Assembly: GCA_937925605.1 (NCBI GenBank)
Contig: CALALV010000027.1
Span: 1 to 37,708, forward strand
Reading direction: 5' to 3'
Length of the DNA: 37,708 bases
DNA from: an uncultured Woeseia sp.
GTDB lineage: Bacteria > Pseudomonadota > Gammaproteobacteria > Steroidobacterales > Woeseiaceae
Positions 16,715 to 24,836 of the stretch are shown here, in pieces. Each line of letters starts with the position of its first letter. Within the stretch, counting starts at the first letter, position 1. The translations under genes and the position numbers were made by a program. Under the pieces are notes generated by a model that saw only the letters and a program-made list of their open reading frames with translations, made no database searches and was not told the origin of the DNA.

Positions 16715-17779
16715 TTATTCGGATTGTATGGTCATCACAAGCGGCCAATGGTCGGAAACCCCGGTCCCGCTCGTGGCATCGAAGCGGTCCGGCGTACCGT
16801 CCGGTCGGCGCTGTCCCGGGCCGCCGTTGGCGAGCCGCACCGAATCCGCGCGTAGCACCCATGTTGCGTCCGCGCCACGCCTGGCCGGGGACCACAGCAG
16901 CATGTCGAGAAACGACCAGCTGCCGTCGCGCGCGTAATAGGAGGTGCCCGGGCAGGGCTCGCGGCAGCCCAGCTCGTGGGCGACGGTCCAGTGCGGCCTG
17001 ACGTAGCGGCCCAGCAGGTCCTCGCGCGCGTCCTCGGCCGACGTCGTGTTGAAGTCGCCGGCGGCGAAGACCACCCGGTCCGGCGGCAGCGCGGCGAGCA
17101 GGCCGTTGAGCCGCTCGTACGCGGCCACGCGCATCGCCGTCGGGTGGAACGGGGCCGGGAAGTGCACGGAAAAGCCGGTCAGCAGGCTGCCGTCGGGCAG
17201 GCTGAAGGTCGCCTCGAGTATCCCGCGGGTGTCGCCGGCACGGTCGGCGAACCCGCCGTCGAAGCGAATCGGGTGCAGCCGCGGCGGGCCGGCGAGCGGC
17301 AGGCGGGTCAGGAACGCGACGTCGATACCGCGCAGGTCATCGCCCTCTATCAGTACCGGGTCGCGGTAGCCGGCCGGGGCGAGGTAGTCGCGCCGCAGGC
17401 GATCGAGGATTGCCAGGTTCTCGATCTCCTGCAACGCCAGGATCTCCGGGCCGCGGCCCTCGCCGACCTGCAGGATCGCCCCTGCGACCAGCTGGAGCTT
17501 GACCTCGAGCAGCGCTTCGTTCCAGTCCCAGTACAGGCACTGTTCGCGCCAGCGATCCACCTCGATCTCCGCGCACTTCGCGCGGTGCTCATCGGTCTGC
17601 TTGGCGGCGAGCGGCAGGAAGGTGTGATCGTCCTTGCCCTCGTCGTCGCGGGTGTCGAACAGGTTCTCGACGTTGAAGGTCATGATGGTGACCGTGCCCG
17701 GCGCAGGCGCACGACCCGGCGCCTCGCAGGCCGCGAGGCCCAGAGCGGCGAGCGCCGTTATCAGGAGTCGATTCCGCAT
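16715..17779 (-). CDS. Endonuclease/exonuclease/phosphatase (EEP) family lipoprotein
   Basis: Predicted lipid-anchored hydrolase of the DNase I-like fold, acting on DNA, RNA or another phosphodiester outside the cytoplasm. The 354-residue product has a lipoprotein signal ending LAAC (Cys18). EEP catalytic motifs appear in order: MTFNVENLFD (Asn36), ILALQEIENL (Glu), RGIDVAFLTRLPL, FSVHFPAPFHP, AAGDFNTT (Asp, Asn), SFLDMLLW (Asp) and a terminal SDHWPLV (His). The NVENLFD and LQEIEN forms resemble secreted nucleases and their relatives more than inositol phosphatases. Cysteines in the Cys-Arg-Glu-Pro-Cys region could form a disulfide outside the cytoplasm. It lies between two TonB receptors on the same strand. 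The terminator at 17820-17846 separates it from the receptor upstream. Specificity cannot be assigned. Confidence 0.87.
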   Translation of the reverse strand: MRNRLLITALAALGLAACEAPGRAPAPGTVTIMTFNVENLFDTRDDEGKDDHTFLPLAAKQTDEHRAKCAEIEVDRWREQCLYWDWNEALLEVKLQLVAGAILQVGEGRGPEILALQEIENLAILDRLRRDYLAPAGYRDPVLIEGDDLRGIDVAFLTRLPLAGPPRLHPIRFDGGFADRAGDTRGILEATFSLPDGSLLTGFSVHFPAPFHPTAMRVAAYERLNGLLAALPPDRVVFAAGDFNTTSAEDAREDLLGRYVRPHWTVAHELGCREPCPGTSYYARDGSWSFLDMLLWSPARRGADATWVLRADSVRLANGGPGQRRPDGTPDRFDATSGTGVSDHWPLVMTIQSE

Positions 17780-17819
17780 ACCGGTATTCTAGTCGCTCGC
17801 GGCGGCCAGGCGCACGGGC

Positions 17820-17846
17820 AAAAAAAAGCCCGGCCGAAGCCGGGCT
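17820..17846 (-). terminator. Intrinsic terminator of the second TonB receptor
   Basis: The stem AGCCCGGC closed by a TTCG loop (minus strand), pairing with GCCGGGCT at 17827-17846, is followed on the minus strand by eight U residues (A-run 17820-17827). It starts about 20 bases after the receptor stop codon. Confidence 0.93.
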
Positions 17847-17868
17847 CTCGATGCGGGTTCGGCGAAGT

Positions 17869-20097
17869 CTATTCGCCGAAGTTCAGCTGGAAGTTGACGC
17901 CCCAGATGCGCGGATCGTTGACGAAGCCGGTGTTGTTGTTGAAGTCGATGCCGCCCTTCAGGTTCTCCTCGTCGGTGATGTTGCGCCCGAACACGGCCAG
18001 TTCCCACTGCCCGTCGTTCGCGATGTAGCCGGCGCGCAGGCCGAGTTCGAAGATGTCGCCCGAGTGGAACTCCGCCGTCTCGTACAGGAAGAAGTTCGTG
18101 TCGCCCTGGTGCGCGTAGTCGGTGAACCAGTAGATTTCGTCGTTGTCGCCGACCGGGGCCGAGTAGCGCAGCGTCGCGTTGAACTGGTATTCCGGCGCCT
18201 GCGGGAACGGATTGCCGTCGAGGATCGCGAAGCCGTTCGAGTCCAGCGGGTCGAGCACGGTGCACTGGCCGGAGCCGCAGGTGGCCGTAACCAGGTTCGA
18301 GTCCTCGATCTTGGTGTCGGTGTAGCTGCCGCCGAAGGTGAACACGAAGTTGTCGGACAGGACGAACTCGGCGTCGACGTCGGTGCCGAAGCCGATGCCC
18401 TTGTCGGCGTTGACGAGGACGTTCGAGTTCGTGTTGCCGCCGATGGCGGAGAACTGCTGGTCGTCGATCTCGTAGTAGTAGACCGCCGCGTTGATGCGGA
18501 CGCGGTCACTGACCTGGGACTTGAAGCCGAACTCGTAGGAGATGATCGTCTCCGAGTCCGCGACCGAGAACGGGTTCGGGTCGAAGAACGCGATGTTGCG
18601 GCCCTGGATCGACGGGGCGCGGAAGCCGTTCGCGATGCGCGCGTACAGGTTCACGCTGTCGTTCAGGTCGTGCAGCAGGCTGATGTCCCAGCTGACCTGC
18701 TCGTCGCCGACGTTGACGTCAGGCTGCGGGTTCGGCGTCGGGCCCGTGATCATGTCCTTGTCGTCGTCCGTGTAGCGAACGCCGGTGGTGAGCGTCGTGC
18801 GATCGGTCAGGTCCCATGCGACCTGGCCGAACAGGGCCCAGGCCTCGTTCCGGTGCCGGACCGTGGTCGGCGGCACGAAGAACGGCTCGGTCTTGACCGA
18901 GAAGTCGGACTTGAACAGGAACAGGCCGGCCTGCCAGAAGATGTCGTCATGCGCGTTCGACGACAGCCGGAACTCCTGCGTCATCTGCTCCAGGTCGGAA
19001 ATGCCGTCGCGCGTCTGCGACGGGAACGGGATGAAACCCGGGCCCATGACCGGCAGGAACGAAGCGCCGAAGCCACCGTCGATGTCGCCGAAGCTCGAGT
19101 TTTCGAGTTCCTCGTGCGAGGTGATCGAGGTCAGCGTCATGTCGTCGCCGAAGTCCCAGTCGACCTTCAGGCCGAAACCCAGTGCCTGGGCTTCCTGCGG
19201 GTTGTTTTCGCCCTGGTCGTAGAACACGACGTCGCGGATGAAGTTCTCGTTCAGCGAGTTGCTGCCCGTCGTCAGGATGTTGGCGCGGAAGATCGACGCG
19301 GTGCCGTTGTTCAGGTTGCGGCCGTGCACGTTGAACAGCGCGCTCAGGTTGTCGTTCGGCTCGATGAGCAGCTGGGCACGCCAGGCGGTCTCGTCGAAGC
19401 CGCCCATGGCGTTGTCTTCGCCCGTGAAGCCGTTGTCGATCCAGTCGTCGCGGTTCTGGTCGAGGATCGAGAAGCGGCCCATGATCGTGTCGGCCGAGTT
19501 CAGGCTGCCACCGATCGCTGCCTCGACGTTGGCGGTGCCGAGGCTGCCGACCGACGCGTTGACGTAGCCGTTCATCTCGCTCGACGGCTTGCGCGTGTCG
19601 AACTTGACGATACCGGCGGGCGTGTTGCGGCCGAACAGCGTGCCCTGCGGGCCGCGCAGCACTTCGACGCGCTCGATGTCGAACAGCGGGAAGCTCTTCA
19701 GCAGCACGTTTTCCTGCACGACCTCGTCGACGACGACGGAGACCGACTGCGAGGCGGCCAGGTCGAAGTCCGTGTTACCGAGGCCGCGCATGTAGAAGCG
19801 CGGGGCCAGGCGGCCGTTCGACGATTCGGCGTACAGTGCCGGCACGCGGTTCGCAAGGGCCAGGATGTCTTCGCCGGCCTCGAGGTAGGTCTGCAGCCGC
19901 TCGCCCTGCATCGCGGAGACCGAGAACGGCACCTCCTGCAGGTTTTCCTCGCGGCGCTGCGCCGTCACGGTGATTTCCTCGAGAATCACGCGCTCCTGGG
20001 CGCGCGCGTCTTCTGCACCGCCGCCGAGCCCGATGACCGCCGCGGTAGCGGCGGCGACGGCCAGCCGGGTGCGCGCTGTTGGATTCTTGCCACGCAT
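17869..20097 (-). CDS. TonB-dependent receptor
   Basis: Outer-membrane active transporter. ATG at 20097, with GGGAGG about eight bases upstream, gives 742 residues, a normal TonB receptor size; the longer open frame to 20934 overlaps the cupin gene and is rejected. A signal peptide precedes ARAQE. The TonB-box-like sequence ILEEITVTAQRRE follows, then the plug domain (VPFSVSAMQGERLQ, RFYMRGLGNTDFD, DIERVEVLRGPQGTLFGRNTPAGIVKFDT). The barrel starts about residue 190 and ends NFQLNFGE. The ITVTAQRREENLQEVPFSVS start is common in receptors of the iron-complex/sugar group of Alphaproteobacteria and Gammaproteobacteria. Nothing in the sequence identifies the ligand. It has a separate promoter and terminator, so it is likely monocistronic. 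Confidence 0.94.
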   Translation of the reverse strand: MRGKNPTARTRLAVAAATAAVIGLGGGAEDARAQERVILEEITVTAQRREENLQEVPFSVSAMQGERLQTYLEAGEDILALANRVPALYAESSNGRLAPRFYMRGLGNTDFDLAASQSVSVVVDEVVQENVLLKSFPLFDIERVEVLRGPQGTLFGRNTPAGIVKFDTRKPSSEMNGYVNASVGSLGTANVEAAIGGSLNSADTIMGRFSILDQNRDDWIDNGFTGEDNAMGGFDETAWRAQLLIEPNDNLSALFNVHGRNLNNGTASIFRANILTTGSNSLNENFIRDVVFYDQGENNPQEAQALGFGLKVDWDFGDDMTLTSITSHEELENSSFGDIDGGFGASFLPVMGPGFIPFPSQTRDGISDLEQMTQEFRLSSNAHDDIFWQAGLFLFKSDFSVKTEPFFVPPTTVRHRNEAWALFGQVAWDLTDRTTLTTGVRYTDDDKDMITGPTPNPQPDVNVGDEQVSWDISLLHDLNDSVNLYARIANGFRAPSIQGRNIAFFDPNPFSVADSETIISYEFGFKSQVSDRVRINAAVYYYEIDDQQFSAIGGNTNSNVLVNADKGIGFGTDVDAEFVLSDNFVFTFGGSYTDTKIEDSNLVTATCGSGQCTVLDPLDSNGFAILDGNPFPQAPEYQFNATLRYSAPVGDNDEIYWFTDYAHQGDTNFFLYETAEFHSGDIFELGLRAGYIANDGQWELAVFGRNITDEENLKGGIDFNNNTGFVNDPRIWGVNFQLNFGE

Positions 20098-20125
20098 GGG
20101 TTTGCCTCCCTGAAAAGATGGCCGA

Positions 20126-20163
20126 AGTATAGCCGTGTTCCGCTGCAATTTGGCCAGCAATTT
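20126..20163 (-). promoter_or_regulatory. Candidate promoter and direct-repeat operator of the TonB receptor
   Basis: A good -10 element, TATACT on the minus strand (20126-20131), would start transcription about 20 bases before the receptor ATG. There is no convincing -35 hexamer. Instead the expected region carries a direct repeat, GCAATTT at 20145-20151 and again at 20157-20163 (12-base period), which could bind a regulator. Confidence 0.4.
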
Positions 20164-20213
20164 CGCCGCCGGCCCGCGCCCGGGCCGCTGTGGTAATTCC
20201 CCCACGGCCTCGC

Positions 20214-20582
20214 TCAGGCAGATTCGAGCGGGGTGTAGGAGGCCGGCGTGAAGCGCGGCCGGCACAGGCATTCGAAGACCAGGTCCGAGGTGCCGGTGTT
20301 GGCGATGCATTGCGCGACGCCGGCCGGGATCGACACGGCGTCGCCGGCCTTGACGCAGAAGGGCGCCGCGTCGCCGACGTGCATGCGCCCGTGCCCGCAG
20401 CGGATTACGTAGACCTCGTCGACGCTCAGGCTGTGCAACTCGGTGGTGACCCCGGCCGGCACGCGGCAGCGCGCCAGCGACACGTCCGGTACCTGCGGAT
20501 CGTTCAGGATCTCGGTGATGAAGCAGCGCTCGCGGGTCGAAAATTCGCGCCCGGGCTCGCCGGGCACCAGGTGTCGTGACAT
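20214..20582 (-). CDS. Small cupin-domain protein
   Basis: A single-domain cupin of 122 residues with unknown ligand. ATG at 20582 is preceded by GGAGG at an ideal distance. The cupin strands are visible: the first motif region VTTELHSLSVDEVYVIRCGHGRMHVG has histidine and glutamate spaced as a degenerate metal site (H-x6-E). The second reads GDAVSIPAGVAQCIANTG, where the usual histidine is replaced by Gln, so metal binding may be incomplete. A regulatory or sugar-binding role is as likely as an enzyme. It has its own promoter and lies between a TonB receptor (same strand) and the divergent deoD operon. No specific function is claimed. Confidence 0.8.
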   Translation of the reverse strand: MSRHLVPGEPGREFSTRERCFITEILNDPQVPDVSLARCRVPAGVTTELHSLSVDEVYVIRCGHGRMHVGDAAPFCVKAGDAVSIPAGVAQCIANTGTSDLVFECLCRPRFTPASYTPLESA

Positions 20583-20613
20583 GCCGGGGCCTCCGTTGAC
20601 CGCCTGGGACGCT

Positions 20614-20642
20614 ATTGTAGGCGCGCCGCGCGGGCTTCCCAA
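20614..20642 (-). promoter_or_regulatory. Sigma-70-type promoter of the cupin gene
   Basis: On the minus strand TTGGGA (20637-20642) and TACAAT (20614-20619) are 17 bases apart. The -10 matches five of six consensus bases. Transcription would begin about 25 bases before the ATG, leaving a short leader with GGAGG. Confidence 0.55.
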
Positions 20643-20697
20643 TGTTTGTCCGCTTGGCTATGGTGGCCGCCCCCGCAACCGGACGGCCGGCCGGGGC

Positions 20698-20706
20698 TGC
20701 TATTCT
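20698..20706 (+). promoter_or_regulatory. Possible extended -10 element for the deoD operon
   Basis: TGCTATTCT resembles an extended -10 box about 90 bases before the deoD ATG. No good -35 hexamer stands at the expected distance, so this is a weak suggestion for a promoter in the 215-base divergent gap 20583-20797. The rest of the gap holds no recognised element. Confidence 0.22.
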
Positions 20707-20797
20707 GGAGTGCAGCTCGCCGCGCCGGAACGCGGACGGGCCGACCGCAGTCTCCGGACCCGACCGACAGGCGCCCGCGGGCGCAGGAATCTTGCCC

Positions 20798-21520
20798 ATG
20801 GCCACGAAACACATGAACGCGGCGCCCGGCGACTTCGCCGCGACCGTCCTGATGCCCGGCGACCCGCTGCGCGCGCAGTACATTGCCGAGAACTGGCTCG
20901 AGGACGTGCGCCGCGTCACCGACGTCCGCAACATGTGGGGTTTTACCGGGCGCTACCGCGGCATGCCGGTCTCGGTCATGGCGCACGGCATGGGCATTCC
21001 GTCCGCGTCGATCTACTGCACCGAGCTGGTTACCGAGTACGGCGTGAAGCGGCTCGTGCGGGTCGGCAGCTGTGGCACGACGCACCCGGACGTGAAGTTG
21101 CGCGACATCGTCATCGGGCAGGGAGCCTCGACCGACTCGGGCGTCAACCGCATGCGTTTCGGCGGCTTCGACCTCGCGCCGCTCGCTACTTTCGAGCTGG
21201 TCAGGAATGCCGTCGACGCGGCCGAGGCGCGCGGCGTTCGTTACCACGTGGGCAACCTGTTCTCGGCCGACCTGTTCTACACGCCGCGCCCCGAGATGTT
21301 CGAAATCATGGCAAAATACGGCGTTTTCGGCGTGGAAATGGAGGCCGCGGGGATCTACCCGATCGCGGCCGAGCACGGCGTCGAGGCGCTCGCAATCTGC
21401 ACCGTGAGCGACGACATTCCGAGCGGCGAGGCGCTGAGCTCGGAGGAGCGCCAGAATACCTTCGACGAGATGATCGACGTGTCGCTCGACACCGTGCTGA
21501 AAAGCGGAGAACCGTCATGA
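20798..21520 (+). CDS. deoD: Purine nucleoside phosphorylase, DeoD type
   Basis: Phosphorolyses purine ribo- and deoxyribonucleosides to base and (deoxy)ribose 1-phosphate. The 240-residue product closely follows E. coli DeoD along its whole length: start MATKHMNAAPGDFA (His5 and phosphate-site residues), VLMPGDPLRAQYIAE, SVMAHGMGIPSASIY, RVGSCGTTHPDVKLRD, NLFSADLFYTP, GVEMEAAGIY and CTVSDDIPS with the catalytic aspartate. AGGAA stands about ten bases before the ATG at 20798; the longer frame to 20642 adds no conserved sequence. deoC starts within its stop codon (ATGA), so the two are coupled. No thymidine phosphorylase or phosphopentomutase is visible in the window, so deoxyribose 1-phosphate isomerisation must be encoded elsewhere. 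Confidence 0.96.
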   Translation: MATKHMNAAPGDFAATVLMPGDPLRAQYIAENWLEDVRRVTDVRNMWGFTGRYRGMPVSVMAHGMGIPSASIYCTELVTEYGVKRLVRVGSCGTTHPDVKLRDIVIGQGASTDSGVNRMRFGGFDLAPLATFELVRNAVDAAEARGVRYHVGNLFSADLFYTPRPEMFEIMAKYGVFGVEMEAAGIYPIAAEHGVEALAICTVSDDIPSGEALSSEERQNTFDEMIDVSLDTVLKSGEPS

Positions 21521-22443
21521 GCGCAGCACTGCGGCCGCAGCGCGGCCAGCTGCCCGACCTGTCGCGGGTTACCGCGGTCGACGAGACCGGCGTCGAGGAG
21601 CGTGTCGCGCGCTTCCGCACGCGCAGCATCAAGACGTCGTCCAAGGTCGAGGCGCTGAAACTGGTGCTGTCGATGATCGACCTGACGACGCTCGAGGGCC
21701 AGGACACGCCCGGCAAGGTCCGGCAGCTCTGCCAGAAGGCGATCCACCTGCACGACTCGATGCCGGGCCTGCCGACCGTCGCCGCGGTCTGCGTCTACCC
21801 GACGATGGTCGCGGTCGCAAAGCGCGCGCTGGGCGAGCACCGGATCGCCGTCGCCTCGGTGGCAACCGCGTTCCCGAGTGGCATGGCTCCGCTCAAGGTC
21901 AAGCTCGACGACACGAAGGCCGCGGTCGACGCCGGGGCAGACGAGATCGACATGGTCATCTCGCGGGGAGCCTTCCTGCAGGGCGACTACGGCTATGTGT
22001 TCGACGAGATCGCCGCGATCAAGGAGGCCTGCGGCGATGCGCACCTGAAGGTCATTCTCGAGACGGGCGAGCTGTCGACGCTTGACAACGTGCGCCGCGC
22101 GAGCGTGCTCGCGATGCACGCCGGCGCCGACTTCATCAAGACCTCGACCGGCAAGATCCAGCCGGCGGCGACGATGCCGGTCACGCTGGTGATGCTGCAG
22201 GCGATCCGCGATTTCCATACCGAGACCGGGCGCATGATCGGCATGAAGCCGGCCGGCGGCATCTCGAATTCGAAGCTCGCGATCCACTACCTCGTGATGC
22301 TGCGCGAGACGCTGGGCACGGCGTGGATGACACCGGAGTGGTTCCGCTTCGGCGCCAGCTCGCTCGCGAACGACGTGCTGATGCAGCTTCAGAAACAGGC
22401 GACCGGCGTGTACCAGTCGGCCGATTACTTTTCCTTGGACTAG
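21517..22443 (+). CDS. deoC: Deoxyribose-phosphate aldolase
   Basis: Cleaves 2-deoxyribose 5-phosphate to acetaldehyde and glyceraldehyde 3-phosphate. With the coupled ATG at 21517 the product is 308 residues, longer than E. coli DeoC (about 259) and similar to the animal-type DERA branch, shown by DLTTLEGQDTPGKVRQLCQKA and VCVYPTMV. The Schiff-base lysine is in GADFIKTSTGK (Lys208) and the second active-site lysine in GMKPAGG (Lys244). An unbroken frame reaches back to 20443, but that part is a shadow of deoD. The next gene, an aldehyde dehydrogenase, starts nine bases downstream and could oxidise the acetaldehyde released here. Confidence 0.95.
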   Translation: MSAALRPQRGQLPDLSRVTAVDETGVEERVARFRTRSIKTSSKVEALKLVLSMIDLTTLEGQDTPGKVRQLCQKAIHLHDSMPGLPTVAAVCVYPTMVAVAKRALGEHRIAVASVATAFPSGMAPLKVKLDDTKAAVDAGADEIDMVISRGAFLQGDYGYVFDEIAAIKEACGDAHLKVILETGELSTLDNVRRASVLAMHAGADFIKTSTGKIQPAATMPVTLVMLQAIRDFHTETGRMIGMKPAGGISNSKLAIHYLVMLRETLGTAWMTPEWFRFGASSLANDVLMQLQKQATGVYQSADYFSLD

Positions 22444-22452
22444 GGGCCAGTT

Positions 22453-23925
22453 GTGGACACCCAGGTAAACAAGCTCGCGTTCGACGGCGGCTGGCAGTAC
22501 GCGCCGGCGCCGGAGAGCACCGACCACGTGACCGTCGACGAACGCTACGGCCTGTTCATCGACGGCGAGTTCGCCGAACCCGCGGGCGGCAAGTACTTCG
22601 ACACGGTCAACCCGGCCACAGAGGAGCGGCTGTCGCAGGTCGCGCTCGCGACCGAAGCCGACGTCGATCGCGCAGTCGCCGCCGCGCGCAAGGCTTACGA
22701 GGGCCCGTGGTCGAAGATGAAGCCTGCCGAGCGCGGCAAGTACGTCTACCGCATTGCGCGCATCCTGCAGGAGCGCGCCCGCGAGTTCGCCGTGATCGAG
22801 TCGCTGGACGGCGGCAAGCCGATTCGCGAGTCGCGCGACGTCGACATCCCGCTCGCGGCGGCGCACTTCTTCTACTACGCCGGCTGGGCCGACAAGCTCG
22901 ACTACGCCTACCCGGGCCGCCGCGCGCGGCCGCTGGGCGTCGCCGGCCAGGTCATCCCGTGGAACTTCCCGCTGCTGATGGCCGCGTGGAAGCTGGCGCC
23001 GGCGCTCGCCTGCGGCAACACGGTCGTGCTGAAGCCCGCCGAGACCACGCCGCTCACGGCGCTGAAGCTGGCCGAAGTCGTCCGCGACGCCGGCCTGCCG
23101 CCGGGCGTGGTCAACATCGTCACCGGGGCCGGCGACACCGGCAGCGCGGTCGTGTCGCATCCCGGCGTGGACAAGGTTGCGTTCACGGGCTCGACGGCCG
23201 TCGGCCGCATGATCATGAAAGCGGTCGCCGGCACCGGCAAGAAGTACACGCTGGAGCTCGGCGGCAAGGCGGCGAACGTGATCTTCGCCGACGCCGCGAT
23301 CGACCAGGCGGTCGAGGGCATCGTCAACGGCATTTTCTTCAACCAGGGCCACGTCTGCTGCGCCGGCTCGCGCCTGCTCGTGCAGGAGTCGGTCGCGGAC
23401 GAGGTCGTCGCCAAGCTGAAAGACCGGATGGCGACGCTGATCGTCGGCGATCCGCTGGACAAGAACACCGACATCGGCGCGATCAACTCGCAGGAGCAGC
23501 TCGGCCGCATCGAGTCCTACCTGAAGCTCGGCGTCGACGAGGGCGCGGAGATGTTCCAGGCGAGTTGTCCGACACCGGATCGTGGCTACTGGTGCCGGCC
23601 GACGATCTTCACCGGCGTCGCGCAGTCGAACCGCATCGTGCAGGAGGAGATCTTCGGCCCGGTGCTCGCGATCCAGACCTTCCGCACGCTCGAGGAGGGC
23701 ATCGCGAAGGCGAACAACACGCCCTACGGGCTGTCCGGCGGCGTCTGGACGGACAAGGGTGCGAAGATCTTCAGGATGACCCAGAAAGTGCGCGCCGGCG
23801 TGGTCTGGGCCAACACCTTCAACAAGTTCGACCCGACCTCGCCGTTCGGCGGCTACAAGGAGTCGGGCGTCGGTCGCGAGGGCGGCCTGCACGGCCTCGG
23901 CGCCTACCTGTCCCTGGAGTCCTGA
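22453..23925 (+). CDS. Aldehyde dehydrogenase, catalytic; probable first half of a split ALDH16
   Basis: NAD(P)-dependent oxidation of an aldehyde, most likely the acetaldehyde released by DeoC. The 490-residue protein is complete: oxyanion Asn171 (IPWNFPL), cofactor motif FTGSTAVG (244-251), general base Glu268 (LELGGK), catalytic Cys302 in NQGHVCCAGSR, EEIFGPV and the C-terminal PFGGYKESGVGREGG. GTG at 22453 follows AGGGG closely. It sits directly between deoC and a 290-residue ALDH-like protein that lacks the catalytic cysteine. The order and combined length (about 780 residues) match ALDH16 enzymes, where both parts are normally one polypeptide. An ordinary ALDH1-like enzyme with an independent neighbour is the alternative. 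Confidence 0.92.
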   Translation: MDTQVNKLAFDGGWQYAPAPESTDHVTVDERYGLFIDGEFAEPAGGKYFDTVNPATEERLSQVALATEADVDRAVAAARKAYEGPWSKMKPAERGKYVYRIARILQERAREFAVIESLDGGKPIRESRDVDIPLAAAHFFYYAGWADKLDYAYPGRRARPLGVAGQVIPWNFPLLMAAWKLAPALACGNTVVLKPAETTPLTALKLAEVVRDAGLPPGVVNIVTGAGDTGSAVVSHPGVDKVAFTGSTAVGRMIMKAVAGTGKKYTLELGGKAANVIFADAAIDQAVEGIVNGIFFNQGHVCCAGSRLLVQESVADEVVAKLKDRMATLIVGDPLDKNTDIGAINSQEQLGRIESYLKLGVDEGAEMFQASCPTPDRGYWCRPTIFTGVAQSNRIVQEEIFGPVLAIQTFRTLEEGIAKANNTPYGLSGGVWTDKGAKIFRMTQKVRAGVVWANTFNKFDPTSPFGGYKESGVGREGGLHGLGAYLSLES

Positions 23926-23927
23926 GC

Positions 23928-24800
23928 ATGGCGACCACCAACGCACGCGTGCCGGTCGCGAAGACCTACAAGCTGTACATCGGCGGCAAGTTCCCGCGCA
24001 CCGAGTCGGGCCGCTACTACGCACTGCGCGACGCGACCGGCCAGGTGCTGGCCAACGTCTGTCGCGCAAGCCGCAAGGACTTCCGCGAGGCGGTCGTCGC
24101 GGCCCGCAAGGCGCAGCCGGGCTGGGCGGCGGCGAGCGCCTACCTGCGCGGCCAGGTGCTGTACCGCATCGCGGAGATGCTCGAGGGGCGCCGCGAACAG
24201 TTCGTCGCCGAGATGGCGCTGGAGGGCGTCGCGAAAAAGGCCGCGCAGGCGGAAGTCGACGCGGCGATCGACCGGCTCATCTACTACGCCGGCTGGGCCG
24301 ACAAGTACCAGCAAGTGTTCTCCTCGGTGAACCCGGTCGCGTCCTCGCATTTCAATTTCTCGGTGCTGGAGCCGACGGGCGTCGTTGCGATCCTGGCGCC
24401 GGAGGCGAGCGGCCTGCTCGGGCTGGTGTCGAACGTCGCGCCCTGTATCGTCGGCGGCAACGCCTGCGTCGTGCTGGCCTCGGAGTCGCTGCCGCTCAAC
24501 GCCGTCAGCTTCGCCGAGGTGCTGCACGCCTCCGACGTGCCCGGCGGCGTCGTCAACGTCCTGACAGGCCGGCGCGCGGAGCTCGCCGTCCAGTTCGCCT
24601 CGCACATGGACGTCAACGCGGTCGTCTGGAACGACGGCGACAACGACGCGGAGCGCGAGATCCAGCAGGCGGCCGCTGACAACATCAAGCGGGTCGTCGG
24701 CCGCGCCGCGACCGACTGGCAGAAGGATGCGGCGCAGAACCCCTACCTGATCGCCGACACGATGGAGGTCAAGACGACCTGGCATCCGGTCGGCAGCTGA
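23928..24800 (+). CDS. Truncated ALDH-like protein without catalytic cysteine; probable second half of a split ALDH16
   Basis: A 290-residue protein resembling only the N-terminal, cofactor-binding half of an aldehyde dehydrogenase: KLYIGGKFPRTESGRYYALRDATG, an ALDH-like helix pair, YYAGWADKYQQ, then GVVAILAPEASGLLGLVSNVAPCIVGGN and VPGGVVNVLTG. The sequence then diverges and ends after a segment with no Gly-Gln-x-Cys motif, so it should not be catalytic alone. The loop equivalent to IPWNFP reads LAPEASG, so the oxyanion Asn is missing too. Its ATG follows the catalytic ALDH stop codon after two bases. This is the composition of the C-terminal pseudo-domain of ALDH16, encoded as a separate chain. 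It is intact, with normal codon use, so it is not decaying debris. A structural or regulatory partner role is inferred. Confidence 0.85.
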   Translation: MATTNARVPVAKTYKLYIGGKFPRTESGRYYALRDATGQVLANVCRASRKDFREAVVAARKAQPGWAAASAYLRGQVLYRIAEMLEGRREQFVAEMALEGVAKKAAQAEVDAAIDRLIYYAGWADKYQQVFSSVNPVASSHFNFSVLEPTGVVAILAPEASGLLGLVSNVAPCIVGGNACVVLASESLPLNAVSFAEVLHASDVPGGVVNVLTGRRAELAVQFASHMDVNAVVWNDGDNDAEREIQQAAADNIKRVVGRAATDWQKDAAQNPYLIADTMEVKTTWHPVGS

Positions 24801-24836
24801 CAGCGCGCCGAACGTGGCCGCGCGAGGAGTGGATCG

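Noticed and set aside
17851..20196. A 781-residue + strand open frame opposite the second TonB receptor
   Set aside because: Low-complexity Arg/Val/Asp-rich composition typical of the complement of a coding strand; no recognisable motif.
20443..21516. Apparent N-terminal extension of deoC giving a 666-residue fusion
   Set aside because: The added part is an out-of-frame shadow of the cupin and deoD genes; deoC homology begins at the coupled ATG at 21517.
21355..24069. A 904-residue minus-strand frame across deoC and the aldehyde dehydrogenase
   Set aside because: Antisense shadow of three well-supported + strand genes.
22453..24800. Second ALDH-like gene considered a decaying pseudogene
   Set aside because: The frame is intact with normal codon use, tight spacing and a plausible role as the ALDH16 C-terminal part.
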